Below are positions 1-7,390 of a stretch of 9,591 nucleotides of DNA, piece by piece. Under the pieces are notes generated by a model that worked only from the letters and a program-made list of their open reading frames with translations, did no database searches and was not told the DNA's origin. Within the stretch, counting starts at the first letter, position 1; each line of letters begins with the position of its first letter. The position numbers were made by a program, and so were the translations under genes. Origin of the DNA: an uncultured Ruminiclostridium sp. (lineage in GTDB: Bacteria > Bacillota > Clostridia > Oscillospirales > Ruminococcaceae); NCBI GenBank assembly GCA_934462775.1, contig CAKSIR010000096.1, positions 1 through 9,591 on the forward strand, written 5' to 3'.

Positions 1-67
1 GGGCGCTGCCCTAAGAACCTGCAAGCCTTTGAAAAGGCTTGACCTAAACTTTAAATTTGACTTTTTC
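1..67. repeat. Left copy of a 67-bp inverted repeat with internal stem-loop
   Basis: This segment is the reverse complement of positions 9516-9582, with 66 of 67 bases matching; the only mismatch is 54 against 9529. Identity stops at 68/9515. Inside it, 22-30 (CAAGCCTTT) pairs with 33-41 (AAAGGCTTG) around a two-base centre. Positions 1-15 are most of a second hairpin (GGGC-GCT-GCCC) whose outer arm is cut off by the window edge. No coding potential is evident. It looks like one member of a dispersed non-coding repeat family rather than a transposon end, since no transposase is present; the family assignment is inference. Confidence 0.9.
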
Positions 68-78
68 AACAGTCTGAA

Positions 79-109
79 TAATTCGCTAAACCGTGGGCTT
101 AGCGAATTA
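79..109 (-). terminator. Stem-loop just after the flavoprotein gene
   Basis: Positions 79-89 (TAATTCGCTAA) pair perfectly with 99-109 (TTAGCGAATTA), giving an 11-bp stem and a 9-base loop. It begins three bases beyond the stop codon of the minus-strand oxidoreductase gene, so it probably ends or stabilises that transcript. The minus-strand sequence after the stem is TTCAGACTG rather than a run of T, so it is not a textbook intrinsic terminator. Confidence 0.5.
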
Positions 110-112
110 TCA

Positions 113-724
113 TTATCTTATGTAATTGAACATTACCTTCGGTACAGGCTCAGGAACGGGTACGCTGCTTTCGTGCTGCATTTTAACGAGGTATGCCATG
201 TTTTTTCCGATAACCTCCATGGTGTTCATTCCCTCAAGATCCTGCTCAGCCTCCCCGGGAAGACTGCCGTAAACCATATTCCAGTAGTTTGCGGGAACCT
301 GTATCATCTGGGAAATTCCGAAATAGTTGTTGATTGTATGGTATGCGTCAAGAGCGCCGCCGCGCCTTACTGCAAGAACGGCAGCGCCCGGCTTGAAGCG
401 GAACGCTCCGCCGGATTGGTAAAACACGCGGTCGAGGAACGACTTCAGCGTGCCGTTTACGCCTGCATAATAAACAGGGGAGCCGATAACGATTCCGTCC
501 GCTTCGCGCATTTTTGCGGCAATTTCGTTCAGACCGTCGTCAATTGCGCACCTGCCAAGCTTTGAACAGGCTCCGCAGGCCATACAGCCGCGCAATGGCA
601 TTTTTCCTATGTGGATAGTTTCTGTTTCAATGCCCTCCGTATTCAGCGTATCGGTTACTTTCCTGATTGCAAGCGCTGTATTTCCGTTTGCTTTCGGACT
701 TCCGTTTATAGCTATAACTTTCAT
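113..724 (-). CDS. Flavodoxin-fold NAD(P)H-dependent FMN oxidoreductase with Cys cluster
   Basis: This 203-residue cytoplasmic protein belongs to the NADPH-dependent FMN reductase/flavodoxin-like family. What shows it: the N-terminal strand and FMN phosphate loop GSPKANGNT (residues 8-16), and the second flavin-contacting segment GSPVYYAGVNGTLKSFLDR (81-99). Cysteines 47, 50, 53 and 59 have the spacing CX2CX2CX5C, like the compact cluster motif of iron-sulfur flavoproteins (Isf) that bind one 4Fe-4S centre beside FMN. Length is normal for the family. The ATG start is supported by AAGGAG at 731-736. It is transcribed alone, divergently from the large membrane protein gene. The likely role is electron transfer or reduction of a small substrate such as a quinone; the substrate and electron donor cannot be read from the sequence. 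A plain FMN reductase without cluster is the alternative. Confidence 0.88.
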   Translation of the reverse strand: MKVIAINGSPKANGNTALAIRKVTDTLNTEGIETETIHIGKMPLRGCMACGACSKLGRCAIDDGLNEIAAKMREADGIVIGSPVYYAGVNGTLKSFLDRVFYQSGGAFRFKPGAAVLAVRRGGALDAYHTINNYFGISQMIQVPANYWNMVYGSLPGEAEQDLEGMNTMEVIGKNMAYLVKMQHESSVPVPEPVPKVMFNYIR

Positions 725-750
725 ATTTTTCTCCTTTCAGAATTGCTACT

Positions 751-779
751 ATTATATTATCACAAATATCAGAAATGCA
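751..779 (-). promoter_or_regulatory. Candidate sigma-A promoter of the flavoprotein gene
   Basis: Read on the minus strand, TATAAT (751-756) is preceded after 17 bases by a weak -35, TGCATT (774-779). It would give a leader of about 20 bases containing the AAGGAG site. The -10 is good and the -35 poor, so strength or activator dependence is uncertain. Confidence 0.5.
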
Positions 780-841
780 CAATCGGCAATGTAACAATTT
801 GTTTATTTGGCTTAAAAAATGTGAAACGCATAGGGATACTA

Positions 842-870
842 TTGCTTTATCGCTGCATAAATGTTATAAT
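842..870 (+). promoter_or_regulatory. Sigma-A promoter of the large membrane protein gene
   Basis: TTGCTT (842-847), a 17-base spacer and a perfect TATAAT (865-870) with an extended -10 TG at 862-863. Transcription would start near 877, leaving a leader of about 40 bases with the ribosome binding site AGAAAGGA at 901-908. It is divergent from the flavoprotein promoter, with about 60 bp between the two -35 elements. Confidence 0.75.
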
Positions 871-915
871 AAACACATAGGATTTTACTGCATTGCATTA
901 AGAAAGGAATATCTT

Positions 916-3465
916 ATGGACGAAAATAAAAACACCGAAAACGGTTTTGAAGCATCTGCTCCAACAGGCGTTTTTCCCGATCCGACCGCAGCAATCAATA
1001 CGGAAGCTCAGACGGAAAATACTGCTCCTCAGGGCGTTTTCCCGGAGCAGCCCGCGCAGGATTTTGCCGCGCAGAGCAATACGGCTCCTCAGCAGAACAT
1101 GGCTGCATTCGGTACAGAAATACCACAGCAGGATTACACAAATGTAACTACATATCCTGTAAATGACGCTGCCGTGAAAAAGAGCAAGGCGCCGATTTTC
1201 ATTGTAATAGGCGCAGTATTTCTTGCCGCGGTTGCAGCGGTAATACTGTTCATGCTTTTCGGAAGCACTCAATCCTACGAAAAGGCTGAGCGGGCTTTTG
1301 TAAACGATGTTCTTTCAGCTTTCGACCAGGCTATGGACACAGACGGCGGCAGCGTTGGTGAAATGACAATCACACCTACAAACGCTCTTGCCGAGCTTGT
1401 CGGATATGATTCGCTCAATCCCACCACAATAAAGACGGAATTTGCAAAAATCGGTACCGACGCCAGCGGAAACATTCAGATTCTCAACGGTACAAAGACC
1501 ATTATTTCCGTTAAGCAGTGGATTTCTGACGGCAGGATGGCATTGCTTATTCCCGATGTTTCTTCACTTTACATCACTATCGACAACGCGTCCGAAGCAG
1601 CTGACGATGTAGATTATGAAACAGTAAAAAAAGCAATCGATATGTTTCTTGATAAGTATTTCCTGATTGTAAAGGACCTCAAGCCCGAGAAGGGAGTTTC
1701 GGTTACGGCAGGCGGAATAACTCAGAAATGCGATGTTTATACAATTGAAGTTGATCAGCTTTTCGAGTCGAAAATCAAACTGGCAATCCTTGAAACGCTT
1801 CAGCAGTATCCTGAAATCGCGGATATTTTAAACCGTTACAGCGACGCAGAAATTGACAGAGAGGAAATTGCTGAGGAAATCGAAAAATGCCGTACAGATA
1901 TTACTTCCTACAAGGAAAACGGCTGCAAAAAAATAGGCACGCTTATCGCTTATGTTCATGACGGAAAAATTGCAGGCAGAGAGTACACAAGCGATGACGG
2001 TACAAGCAGCTTTAAGTATATTGTGCTTCAATCAGGCAGCAGCTATGCGGCTGAGCTGAGCAGCTCGGAAAGCGGCGGTCAGAGCGTTAAAGTAACCAAC
2101 ACCGGCACAACAGGCGAATCCGGCAGCGCAGGCACAATCATTGCCGAATCCTCTTCCACCGACATAGATAAGTTCACCTGCACTATCGACTACACCGACT
2201 TTAAGCTGGATGATAATCACGTCAGCGGCAAGGTAACTGTTTCTTCGCCGAGTGCAGCACTGAATATCGACGGCGTATTCTCATACGACGGCACTACCGA
2301 CAGCGCTGAATTTGACGTATTTGTCGGCGGTACAAATTACGGCAAAATTTCATTAAGCAGCAAAAAAACAGACAGCACACCTGAAAAGGCTCCCGAACTG
2401 ACCGCTGAAAACTCATGCAACACCGGTGATGAGGACGATCCTAACGGCGGGGAGTTCACAAAGGATTTATTCGAATTTATTGGCGATATTGAAGCAAAAT
2501 TTGCTGACGACAACGGCAAATACGAGGTAATTTACGGCACGCTGAGAAATTTCATTGGCATTTCGGGCGGCTTTGATGGCGATGACGATTACGGCTTTGA
2601 TGACGATGACGATGACGATTACGGCTACGATGACAGCGACGAAGATGATGATTGGGACAGCGATGATAACGGTTCCCTTTCGGCAGAGGACAGAGAGTCA
2701 ATTGAGAACTATATTTCGATGCTGGAGCAGTACTTAAAGTCTGACGGAACGTTCGATATTGACCAGTACTTCAAGGATATGGAAGTAGCTGCTGAAATGG
2801 AGGGTCTGGAAGAATTCTATGCCGAGTATTTCTTGATGACAATCAACACCTACCGCGATGTTCTGGACGGCAAAATAACCCTGGACGAGGCCGAATACAT
2901 TATCGAAAGCTATTTCGGCGGCGATTATGACGACGACTATGATAATGATTACGACTATGACGACGATGATGACGATGGATTCGACAACGGTTCGTATTCT
3001 TACGGCGATTACATATCGGCAGATGATATTTCAGTTACAATCGGCGGCGTAAGCTACAAAGGTGCTATTCCGTTCAGCGCTTACGAAAAGGCATTCCCGT
3101 CAATTGCAGCCGACAAATACGAAAGCGACAACGGCGGCTACTCAAAATACTACTCCAACGATGATTACACCATCAGCCTTAGCGGCTACTATTACGGAGA
3201 TAATCCTCCCGCAGTTAAGGACAGCGGCATTTACAGCATTTACTGTTACAGCGGCTGCGACGCCGATTTAGCTCCGGTTATCAACGGAATCACCCTTGGC
3301 TCAAAGGAAGAGGAGCTTTTAAAAGCTCTGCCGAATCCGTCCTATTCAAGTGTTGACGATTATAGCAGCTATTACGGATACAACACAGACGATTATAGAC
3401 TCAGCATTTCATTCTCAGCGGTAGACGGCTATATAGTAAGCGTAGGCTACTCATACAGCGAATAA
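916..3465 (+). CDS. Single-pass membrane protein with Asp-rich tracts and EF-hand-like loops
   Basis: I do not recognise a named family for this 849-residue protein. The ATG at 916 is chosen because AGAAAGGA lies eight bases upstream and the promoter precedes it; the open frame extends further but upstream starts overlap the promoter. Layout: residues 1-88 are Gln/Ala/Thr/Pro-rich with two AP-x-GVFP motifs (15-21 and 37-43); KKSK then leads into one membrane helix at about 93-116; the rest should be extracytoplasmic. Residues 120-550 look mainly beta-stranded with Ser/Gly linkers. Aspartate-rich stretches lie at 554-584 and 670-690, each followed by an EF-hand-like loop (581-592 and 687-698), with an acidic helical linker between. 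The Tyr/Ser-rich C-terminus (699-849) contains two loosely similar segments beginning at VTIGGVSYKG and INGITLGSKE. Calcium binding at the cell surface is plausible but inferred. No LPXTG or lipobox was seen. It shares a terminator region with the convergent phosphate operon. Confidence 0.85.
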   Translation: MDENKNTENGFEASAPTGVFPDPTAAINTEAQTENTAPQGVFPEQPAQDFAAQSNTAPQQNMAAFGTEIPQQDYTNVTTYPVNDAAVKKSKAPIFIVIGAVFLAAVAAVILFMLFGSTQSYEKAERAFVNDVLSAFDQAMDTDGGSVGEMTITPTNALAELVGYDSLNPTTIKTEFAKIGTDASGNIQILNGTKTIISVKQWISDGRMALLIPDVSSLYITIDNASEAADDVDYETVKKAIDMFLDKYFLIVKDLKPEKGVSVTAGGITQKCDVYTIEVDQLFESKIKLAILETLQQYPEIADILNRYSDAEIDREEIAEEIEKCRTDITSYKENGCKKIGTLIAYVHDGKIAGREYTSDDGTSSFKYIVLQSGSSYAAELSSSESGGQSVKVTNTGTTGESGSAGTIIAESSSTDIDKFTCTIDYTDFKLDDNHVSGKVTVSSPSAALNIDGVFSYDGTTDSAEFDVFVGGTNYGKISLSSKKTDSTPEKAPELTAENSCNTGDEDDPNGGEFTKDLFEFIGDIEAKFADDNGKYEVIYGTLRNFIGISGGFDGDDDYGFDDDDDDDYGYDDSDEDDDWDSDDNGSLSAEDRESIENYISMLEQYLKSDGTFDIDQYFKDMEVAAEMEGLEEFYAEYFLMTINTYRDVLDGKITLDEAEYIIESYFGGDYDDDYDNDYDYDDDDDDGFDNGSYSYGDYISADDISVTIGGVSYKGAIPFSAYEKAFPSIAADKYESDNGGYSKYYSNDDYTISLSGYYYGDNPPAVKDSGIYSIYCYSGCDADLAPVINGITLGSKEEELLKALPNPSYSSVDDYSSYYGYNTDDYRLSISFSAVDGYIVSVGYSYSE
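2575..2691 (+). repeat. First Asp-codon tract and EF-hand-like loop
   Basis: GAT/GAC codons dominate, including two near copies of GATGACGATTACGGCT (2581 and 2602). The tract ends in the loop D-S-D-D-N-G-S-L-S-A-E-D (residues 581-592), which fits the canonical 12-residue EF-hand pattern DxDx(D/N)GxLxxx(D/E). The following RESIENYI resembles the helix after a dockerin calcium loop. Confidence 0.7.
2923..3009 (+). repeat. Second Asp-codon tract and degenerate EF-hand-like loop
   Basis: A second run of GAT/GAC/TAT codons (residues 670-690) leads into D-G-F-D-N-G-S-Y-S-Y-G-D (687-698). It shares the pattern DxxDNGSxSxxD with the first loop, but position 3 is Phe, so calcium ligation would be incomplete. 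Confidence 0.6.
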
Positions 3466-3472
3466 GAAAAAA

Positions 3473-3500
3473 GAAGCGGACAGTTAAAGCTGTCCGCTTC
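3473..3500. terminator. Bidirectional terminator between convergent genes
   Basis: GAAGCGGACAG (3473-3483) pairs with CTGTCCGCTTC (3490-3500) around a six-base loop. On the plus strand it is followed by AGTTTTA, which is a weak tail. On the minus strand it is followed by TTTTTTC, a good U-tract. It therefore most clearly ends the phosphate operon and probably also the large membrane protein transcript. Confidence 0.85.
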
Positions 3501-3504
3501 AGTT

Positions 3505-4866
3505 TTATAATGGCAGATAAACTGTTATTGTAGTTCCCTCGCCGAGGGTTGATTCAAGATGAATCTTTCCTTTATGGTAGTTTACAATATGTTTTACAAT
3601 GGAAAGCCCTAAGCCTGTGCCGCCTATGGCTCTGGAATGGCTTTTGTCAACGCGGTAAAAACGTTCGAAAATTCTGTCCTTGCTGTCGTCGGGAATTCCG
3701 ATTCCGTTGTCGCTGACGGATATTACCGCATTCCTGTCGATTTTGCTTACGGTAACCCGAACACTGCCGCCGCGCTTGTTGTACTTGATTGCGTTGTCAA
3801 TAAGGTTCACAAAAAGCTCGCTTATGTACATCTGATTTGCGTGTGCAAAGGTTTGTTCGCCGTCAACCGTAACGGTAACATCATTTTTTTCAGCTTTTCC
3901 CGAAAGAGAATCAGCTGCGTTTTTCGCTACTTCAAGCAGGTCTGTTTTCGGGTTTGCGGCAACATCGTTTTCCTCAATTTCTGAAAGGCGGATAATGTCG
4001 TTGATAAGGCTCAGCAGGCGCGTGCTTTCGCGGTAAATAGTGCCGCCGTATTTTTTTACATCCTCGCCGTCGGTTATAAGCCCGTTTTCAAGCATTTCGC
4101 CGAATCCCTTTATGGTTGTCAGCGGAGTTTTCAGTTCGTGGGAAACGTTTGCGGAAAACTCGGCGCGTATCTGTTCTGCGTCCTTAAGCTTCTGGATATA
4201 CTTGCGCAGCTTGTGCCTGAGGTTTTCGATTGTGTCAATAATGGGCTGAAGCTCCTCGTATTCCGCGTCAACGGTGATTTTGTTTTCGGGATTATCCAGA
4301 ATGTCCAGCTGATTTACAATGTCGGTAAAGGGCTTTGTAAGCTTCTGAGAAATCACAACCGAGGTCGCAACGGATACAATGACGATAATCCCGCCGACTA
4401 AGAACATTATGGCAATCAGCCCGATGGTTACTGAAATTATGCTTGTCCGCTGTCTTGCAAAACGGAGTACCTCGTTCCCGTGCTTAACAGCGCAGTAAAA
4501 GGTCATTTCTCCAAGGGTGGACGAGCTTCTTATGTCATGACCTATGCCCGTTTCAAACGCTTCCTTGACCTCCTTGCGATTAAGGTGGTTTTCGGTAATA
4601 TCGGCTGTTTCGCTGTCGTAAAGCACCGTGCCGTCTGCGGCAATTTCCGTTACTCTTATCTCATAGTCAAGGGATTTGGAAAGCCGTTCGTGGATCTCCT
4701 CCGCCGTATGCTCGTCGTCGTCGGAATACATTATGGCAATGGCTTTGAGCGTGGATTCAGCTTCGCCGGTGTAAATCGAGTAGCTTACGGTAAAGGCTGC
4801 AAGTCCGAATATTACCACCGCAATTGTGACGGTTATCGCGATGACCTGTGAAATACGTTTCTGCAT
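3505..4866 (-). CDS. phoR: PhoR-type membrane sensor histidine kinase
   Basis: This 453-residue kinase would autophosphorylate and pass phosphate to the adjacent response regulator. Domains in order: transmembrane helix 1 (about 7-29), extracytoplasmic sensor region (about 32-140, containing EIRVTEIAADGTVLYDSE, like the N-terminal sensor of Gram-positive PhoR proteins), helix 2 (about 143-167), a HAMP-like segment (about 170-225), HisKA with phosphoacceptor His243 in VSHELKTP, then the ATPase with N box NLIDNAIKYN (354-363), G1 DNGIGI (386-391), F box RIFERFYR (398-405) and G2 GGTGLGL (415-421). All catalytic boxes are intact. No cytoplasmic PAS domain fits between HAMP and HisKA, unlike B. 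subtilis PhoR. Start ATG follows AAGGTGAG, which overlaps the regulator's stop codon, indicating translational coupling across a 9-base gap. The assignment to phosphate sensing rests on sequence style plus the neighbouring transporter and Pho-box-like sites. Confidence 0.9.
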   Translation of the reverse strand: MQKRISQVIAITVTIAVVIFGLAAFTVSYSIYTGEAESTLKAIAIMYSDDDEHTAEEIHERLSKSLDYEIRVTEIAADGTVLYDSETADITENHLNRKEVKEAFETGIGHDIRSSSTLGEMTFYCAVKHGNEVLRFARQRTSIISVTIGLIAIMFLVGGIIVIVSVATSVVISQKLTKPFTDIVNQLDILDNPENKITVDAEYEELQPIIDTIENLRHKLRKYIQKLKDAEQIRAEFSANVSHELKTPLTTIKGFGEMLENGLITDGEDVKKYGGTIYRESTRLLSLINDIIRLSEIEENDVAANPKTDLLEVAKNAADSLSGKAEKNDVTVTVDGEQTFAHANQMYISELFVNLIDNAIKYNKRGGSVRVTVSKIDRNAVISVSDNGIGIPDDSKDRIFERFYRVDKSHSRAIGGTGLGLSIVKHIVNYHKGKIHLESTLGEGTTITVYLPL

Positions 4867-4875
4867 AGGCTCACC

Positions 4876-5553
4876 TTAATCCACTCTGTATCCAACGCCG
4901 CGCACGGTCTGTATAAGGTCTGAGCAGCCGCCCTGTTCAAGCTTCTGCCGCAGCGTCTTTATGTGCATATCCAGAGTTCTTGTTTCGCCCTCGTAATTGT
5001 AGCCCCACACTCGTTCCATAAGCTTTTCGCGTTTAACAACAATGCCCTTGTTCTGAACGAGATATGCAAGCAGCTCAAACTCCTTGTATGTAAGTGAAAT
5101 TGGATTATCGCCGTAGGTTACGGTGCGGCGCTGGAAGTCGATAACAAGCTCGCCTGTGCGCACTTCGTCAACATCCTCCTGCTTTTTAACGCGTCTTAGC
5201 ACTGCTTTTATGCGGGAAAGAAGCTCCATAACGCCGAAGGGCTTGGTTATGTAGTCGTCCGCGCCTGCTTCAAGACCTGTCACCTTGTCGAGCTCGCCTG
5301 TCCTTGCAGTCAGCATTATTACCGGAATTTCGCACATCTGATTGTCGCTTTTCAGCCTTTTGAGAATTGAAAAGCCGTCCTCGTCAGGCAGCATTATATC
5401 AAGCAGAATAAGGTCGGGTCTTGCGCTGTAAGCAACCTTGTCGAACTCCTTTGCGTTTGGGAATGTGCGGACGCTGTATCCGCCTGTTTTCAGAGCGCAG
5501 GAAATAAGCTCGGTAATTCCTTCGTCGTCTTCTATGCAATAAATCAGTGCCAT
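4876..5553 (-). CDS. phoP: OmpR/PhoB-family response regulator (PhoP-like)
   Basis: This 225-residue DNA-binding regulator has a receiver domain (about 2-115) and an OmpR-type winged helix (about 130-225). Receiver residues are intact: acidic pocket around Glu8-Asp10, phosphorylated Asp52 in LILLDIMLPDEDG, Thr82 and Lys104. The C-terminal domain shows SLTYKEFELLAYLVQNKG, the recognition-helix region TRTLDMHIKTLRQKL and the wing VRGVGYRVD. The ATG start is preceded by AGAAAGGA. It lies between the Na+/phosphate transporter (18-base gap) and the kinase (9-base gap), so the three are probably one transcript. TTTACA direct repeats with 11-bp phasing upstream of the operon resemble the sites bound by B. 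subtilis PhoP, which supports a phosphate role and autoregulation. Without those sites, the domain alone would only indicate the broad OmpR family. Confidence 0.9.
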   Translation of the reverse strand: MALIYCIEDDEGITELISCALKTGGYSVRTFPNAKEFDKVAYSARPDLILLDIMLPDEDGFSILKRLKSDNQMCEIPVIMLTARTGELDKVTGLEAGADDYITKPFGVMELLSRIKAVLRRVKKQEDVDEVRTGELVIDFQRRTVTYGDNPISLTYKEFELLAYLVQNKGIVVKREKLMERVWGYNYEGETRTLDMHIKTLRQKLEQGGCSDLIQTVRGVGYRVD

Positions 5554-5571
5554 TTTATTTCCTTTCTGAGC

Positions 5572-7332
5572 TTATGGCAGAAGGTATTTGCTGTGGTAGA
5601 ATTTGTACTTGTCGGCAAAATCTCTGTCCTCTGTTTTTTTCAGCTCGTTGAGATATTCATGCATATCAAAGCTATTGTCCGCAATTTGAATAAGACAAAC
5701 CGCGATGTTTGAGCAATGGTCTGCAATGCGTTCGTAGTTTGTAATAAGATCCTGCAAAATAAAGCCGAGTTCAATTGTGCATTTGCCCTTTTGCAGACGC
5801 TTTATGTGACGCTTTTTCAGTTGGTTTCGCAGCTCGTCTATTACCTCCTCCAGCGGCTCGACCGCCTTTGCATATTCGAGGTTTTCCGCTGTAAATGCGT
5901 TGAAGGCGGTGTTTACAATCTCCATTAGAGCGGAGGTGTAGACAGAAAGCTCTTCCTTGGCTTTTGGTGAGAAATGCAGATCCTTTTCCTCCATTTCCCT
6001 GGCGGCCTCAAGAATGTTTACCGCATGGTCGGAAATTCGTTCAAAGTCGCCGATACAGTGCAGCAGCAGGGAAATGCTTTTGCTGTCGGTTTCCGACAAG
6101 CTCTTGCTGCTGAGCTGAACAAGATATGTTCCGATTTTGTCCTCGTATGTATCAACGGTATTTTCCTGGGCGATGACATAATCTGCCGTTTTTTTCGTAA
6201 ACGAGTTCAGCAGCGAAATTGACGACATGAACGCGTCCTTTGAAATTTCAGCCATTTTTGCGGTGAGCGTTTTGCACTGCTCGATTGCAAAGGCAGGGGT
6301 TGCAAGAAAACGCTGGTCAAGAAGCTGGAACTCGTCCTTTTCCTTTGCCGGCTCGTTTTTGTCCCTGATTGTAAGGCAGGCAAGCTTTTCCAGCAGCTTT
6401 GTAAAAGGCATCAGTATTATTGTTGCAAAAATGTTGAACACGCTGTGGATTATTGCGATTCCTGCCGGAGTTGCCGCCTCGTCGATGAAAGCAAATCCAA
6501 TGAACGCATTAAGAGCGTAGAACACAGCCATAAAGATTATTGTGCCGATTATGTTGAAATAGAGGTGAACCATTGCTGCGCGCTTTGCGTTTTTGTTTGC
6601 TCCGATAGAGGAAATGAGCGCAGTGGCGCAGGTTCCTATGTTCTGTCCCATTATAATCGGAAGCGCAGTTCCGAAGGGGATTGCGCCTGTGGCACAAAGA
6701 GCCTGAAGAATACCGACCGACGCAGACGAGCTCTGGATTACCGCCGTAAGCACTGCGCCTGCGAGTACACCCAAGAACGGGTTTGAGAACAGGGTGAGAA
6801 TCTGAGTGAATTCGGGGACGTCCGCCAGTGGCGCAACCGCGTCCGACATGGTTGTCATGCCGTACATCAGAACGGTAAAGCCGAGCAGAATCAGACCTAC
6901 ATTTCTCCGCTTATCGCTTTTGGTAGACATATACATTATAATGCCCACAACCGCAAGAACCGGGGCGAAGGAGGTCGGCTTCAGCATTTGTATAAATATG
7001 CTGTCGCCCTCAATTCCCGAAAGGCTGAGAATCCACGAGGTAACGGTAGTACCGATATTGGCGCCCATTATGATTCCCACGGCTTGACTCAGCTTCATTA
7101 TTCCTGAGTTTACAAAGCCCACAACCATTACCGTCGTTGCAGACGAGGATTGAATTACCGCAGTTACCGCCGCGCCGAGCAGAACAGCCATAATTTTCTT
7201 TGAAGTAAGCTTTTCAAGCACCTTTTCGAGAGTTCCTCCCGAAAGCTTTTCCAGTCCGTCGCCCATTACGTTCATACCGAACAGAAACAGCACAAGACCG
7301 CCTATCATGGTAAGCACACCGAAGATATCCAT
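5572..7332 (-). CDS. nptA: Na+/phosphate cotransporter with C-terminal PhoU-like domain
   Basis: This 586-residue membrane protein belongs to the NptA/YjbB branch of the Na+/Pi cotransporter family and should import phosphate with sodium, or, as reported for E. coli YjbB, export it. The duplicated transport core shows the family repeats QSSSATT (61-67) and QSSSAS (200-205), and GANIGTT (90-96) and GQNIGT (229-234). About eight to ten hydrophobic helices lie before residue 315. Residues about 345-570 form a cytoplasmic PhoU-like helical domain with metal-binding-type motifs DFERISDH (429-436) and NYERIADH (532-539). I place the start at the ATG at 7332 because AAGGAG (7339-7344) precedes it and family members begin with a similar sequence; the open frame continues upstream another 23 codons across a promoter region. 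It is first in the operon with the regulator and kinase. PhoU domains are known negative modulators of PhoR signalling, so the fused domain may couple transport to the kinase; that is inference. Confidence 0.93.
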   Translation of the reverse strand: MDIFGVLTMIGGLVLFLFGMNVMGDGLEKLSGGTLEKVLEKLTSKKIMAVLLGAAVTAVIQSSSATTVMVVGFVNSGIMKLSQAVGIIMGANIGTTVTSWILSLSGIEGDSIFIQMLKPTSFAPVLAVVGIIMYMSTKSDKRRNVGLILLGFTVLMYGMTTMSDAVAPLADVPEFTQILTLFSNPFLGVLAGAVLTAVIQSSSASVGILQALCATGAIPFGTALPIIMGQNIGTCATALISSIGANKNAKRAAMVHLYFNIIGTIIFMAVFYALNAFIGFAFIDEAATPAGIAIIHSVFNIFATIILMPFTKLLEKLACLTIRDKNEPAKEKDEFQLLDQRFLATPAFAIEQCKTLTAKMAEISKDAFMSSISLLNSFTKKTADYVIAQENTVDTYEDKIGTYLVQLSSKSLSETDSKSISLLLHCIGDFERISDHAVNILEAAREMEEKDLHFSPKAKEELSVYTSALMEIVNTAFNAFTAENLEYAKAVEPLEEVIDELRNQLKKRHIKRLQKGKCTIELGFILQDLITNYERIADHCSNIAVCLIQIADNSFDMHEYLNELKKTEDRDFADKYKFYHSKYLLP

Positions 7333-7347
7333 ATCTTTCTCCTTATA

Positions 7348-7376
7348 ATTATACACTTTTTCTATCTGTATTTCAA
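7348..7376 (-). promoter_or_regulatory. Sigma-A-like promoter close to the cotransporter start
   Basis: On the minus strand TTGAAA (7371-7376), 17 bases, TATAAT (7348-7353): a near-consensus pair. It would start transcription near 7341, inside the AAGGAG site and only about 9 bases before the start codon, so either the transcript is nearly leaderless or the match is fortuitous. A second candidate -10, TATGTT (7381-7386), would give a leader of about 42 bases and sits correctly beneath the Pho-box-like repeats. Confidence 0.45.
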
Positions 7377-7390
7377 TGATAACATACAAA

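Noticed and set aside
29..565. Plus-strand open frame opposite the flavoprotein gene
   Set aside because: It starts inside the inverted repeat, lacks a ribosome binding site, and its product resembles no family, while the minus strand encodes clear flavodoxin motifs.
898..1272. Minus-strand open frame of about 124 codons opposite the start of the large membrane protein
   Set aside because: It is antisense to a gene with promoter, ribosome binding site and recognisable topology, has a low-complexity Arg/Cys/Ser-rich product and no ribosome binding site worth naming.
2575..3009. CRISPR-like or noncoding tandem repeat array
   Set aside because: The repetition is explained by Asp codons in a continuous reading frame; there are no regular spacers.
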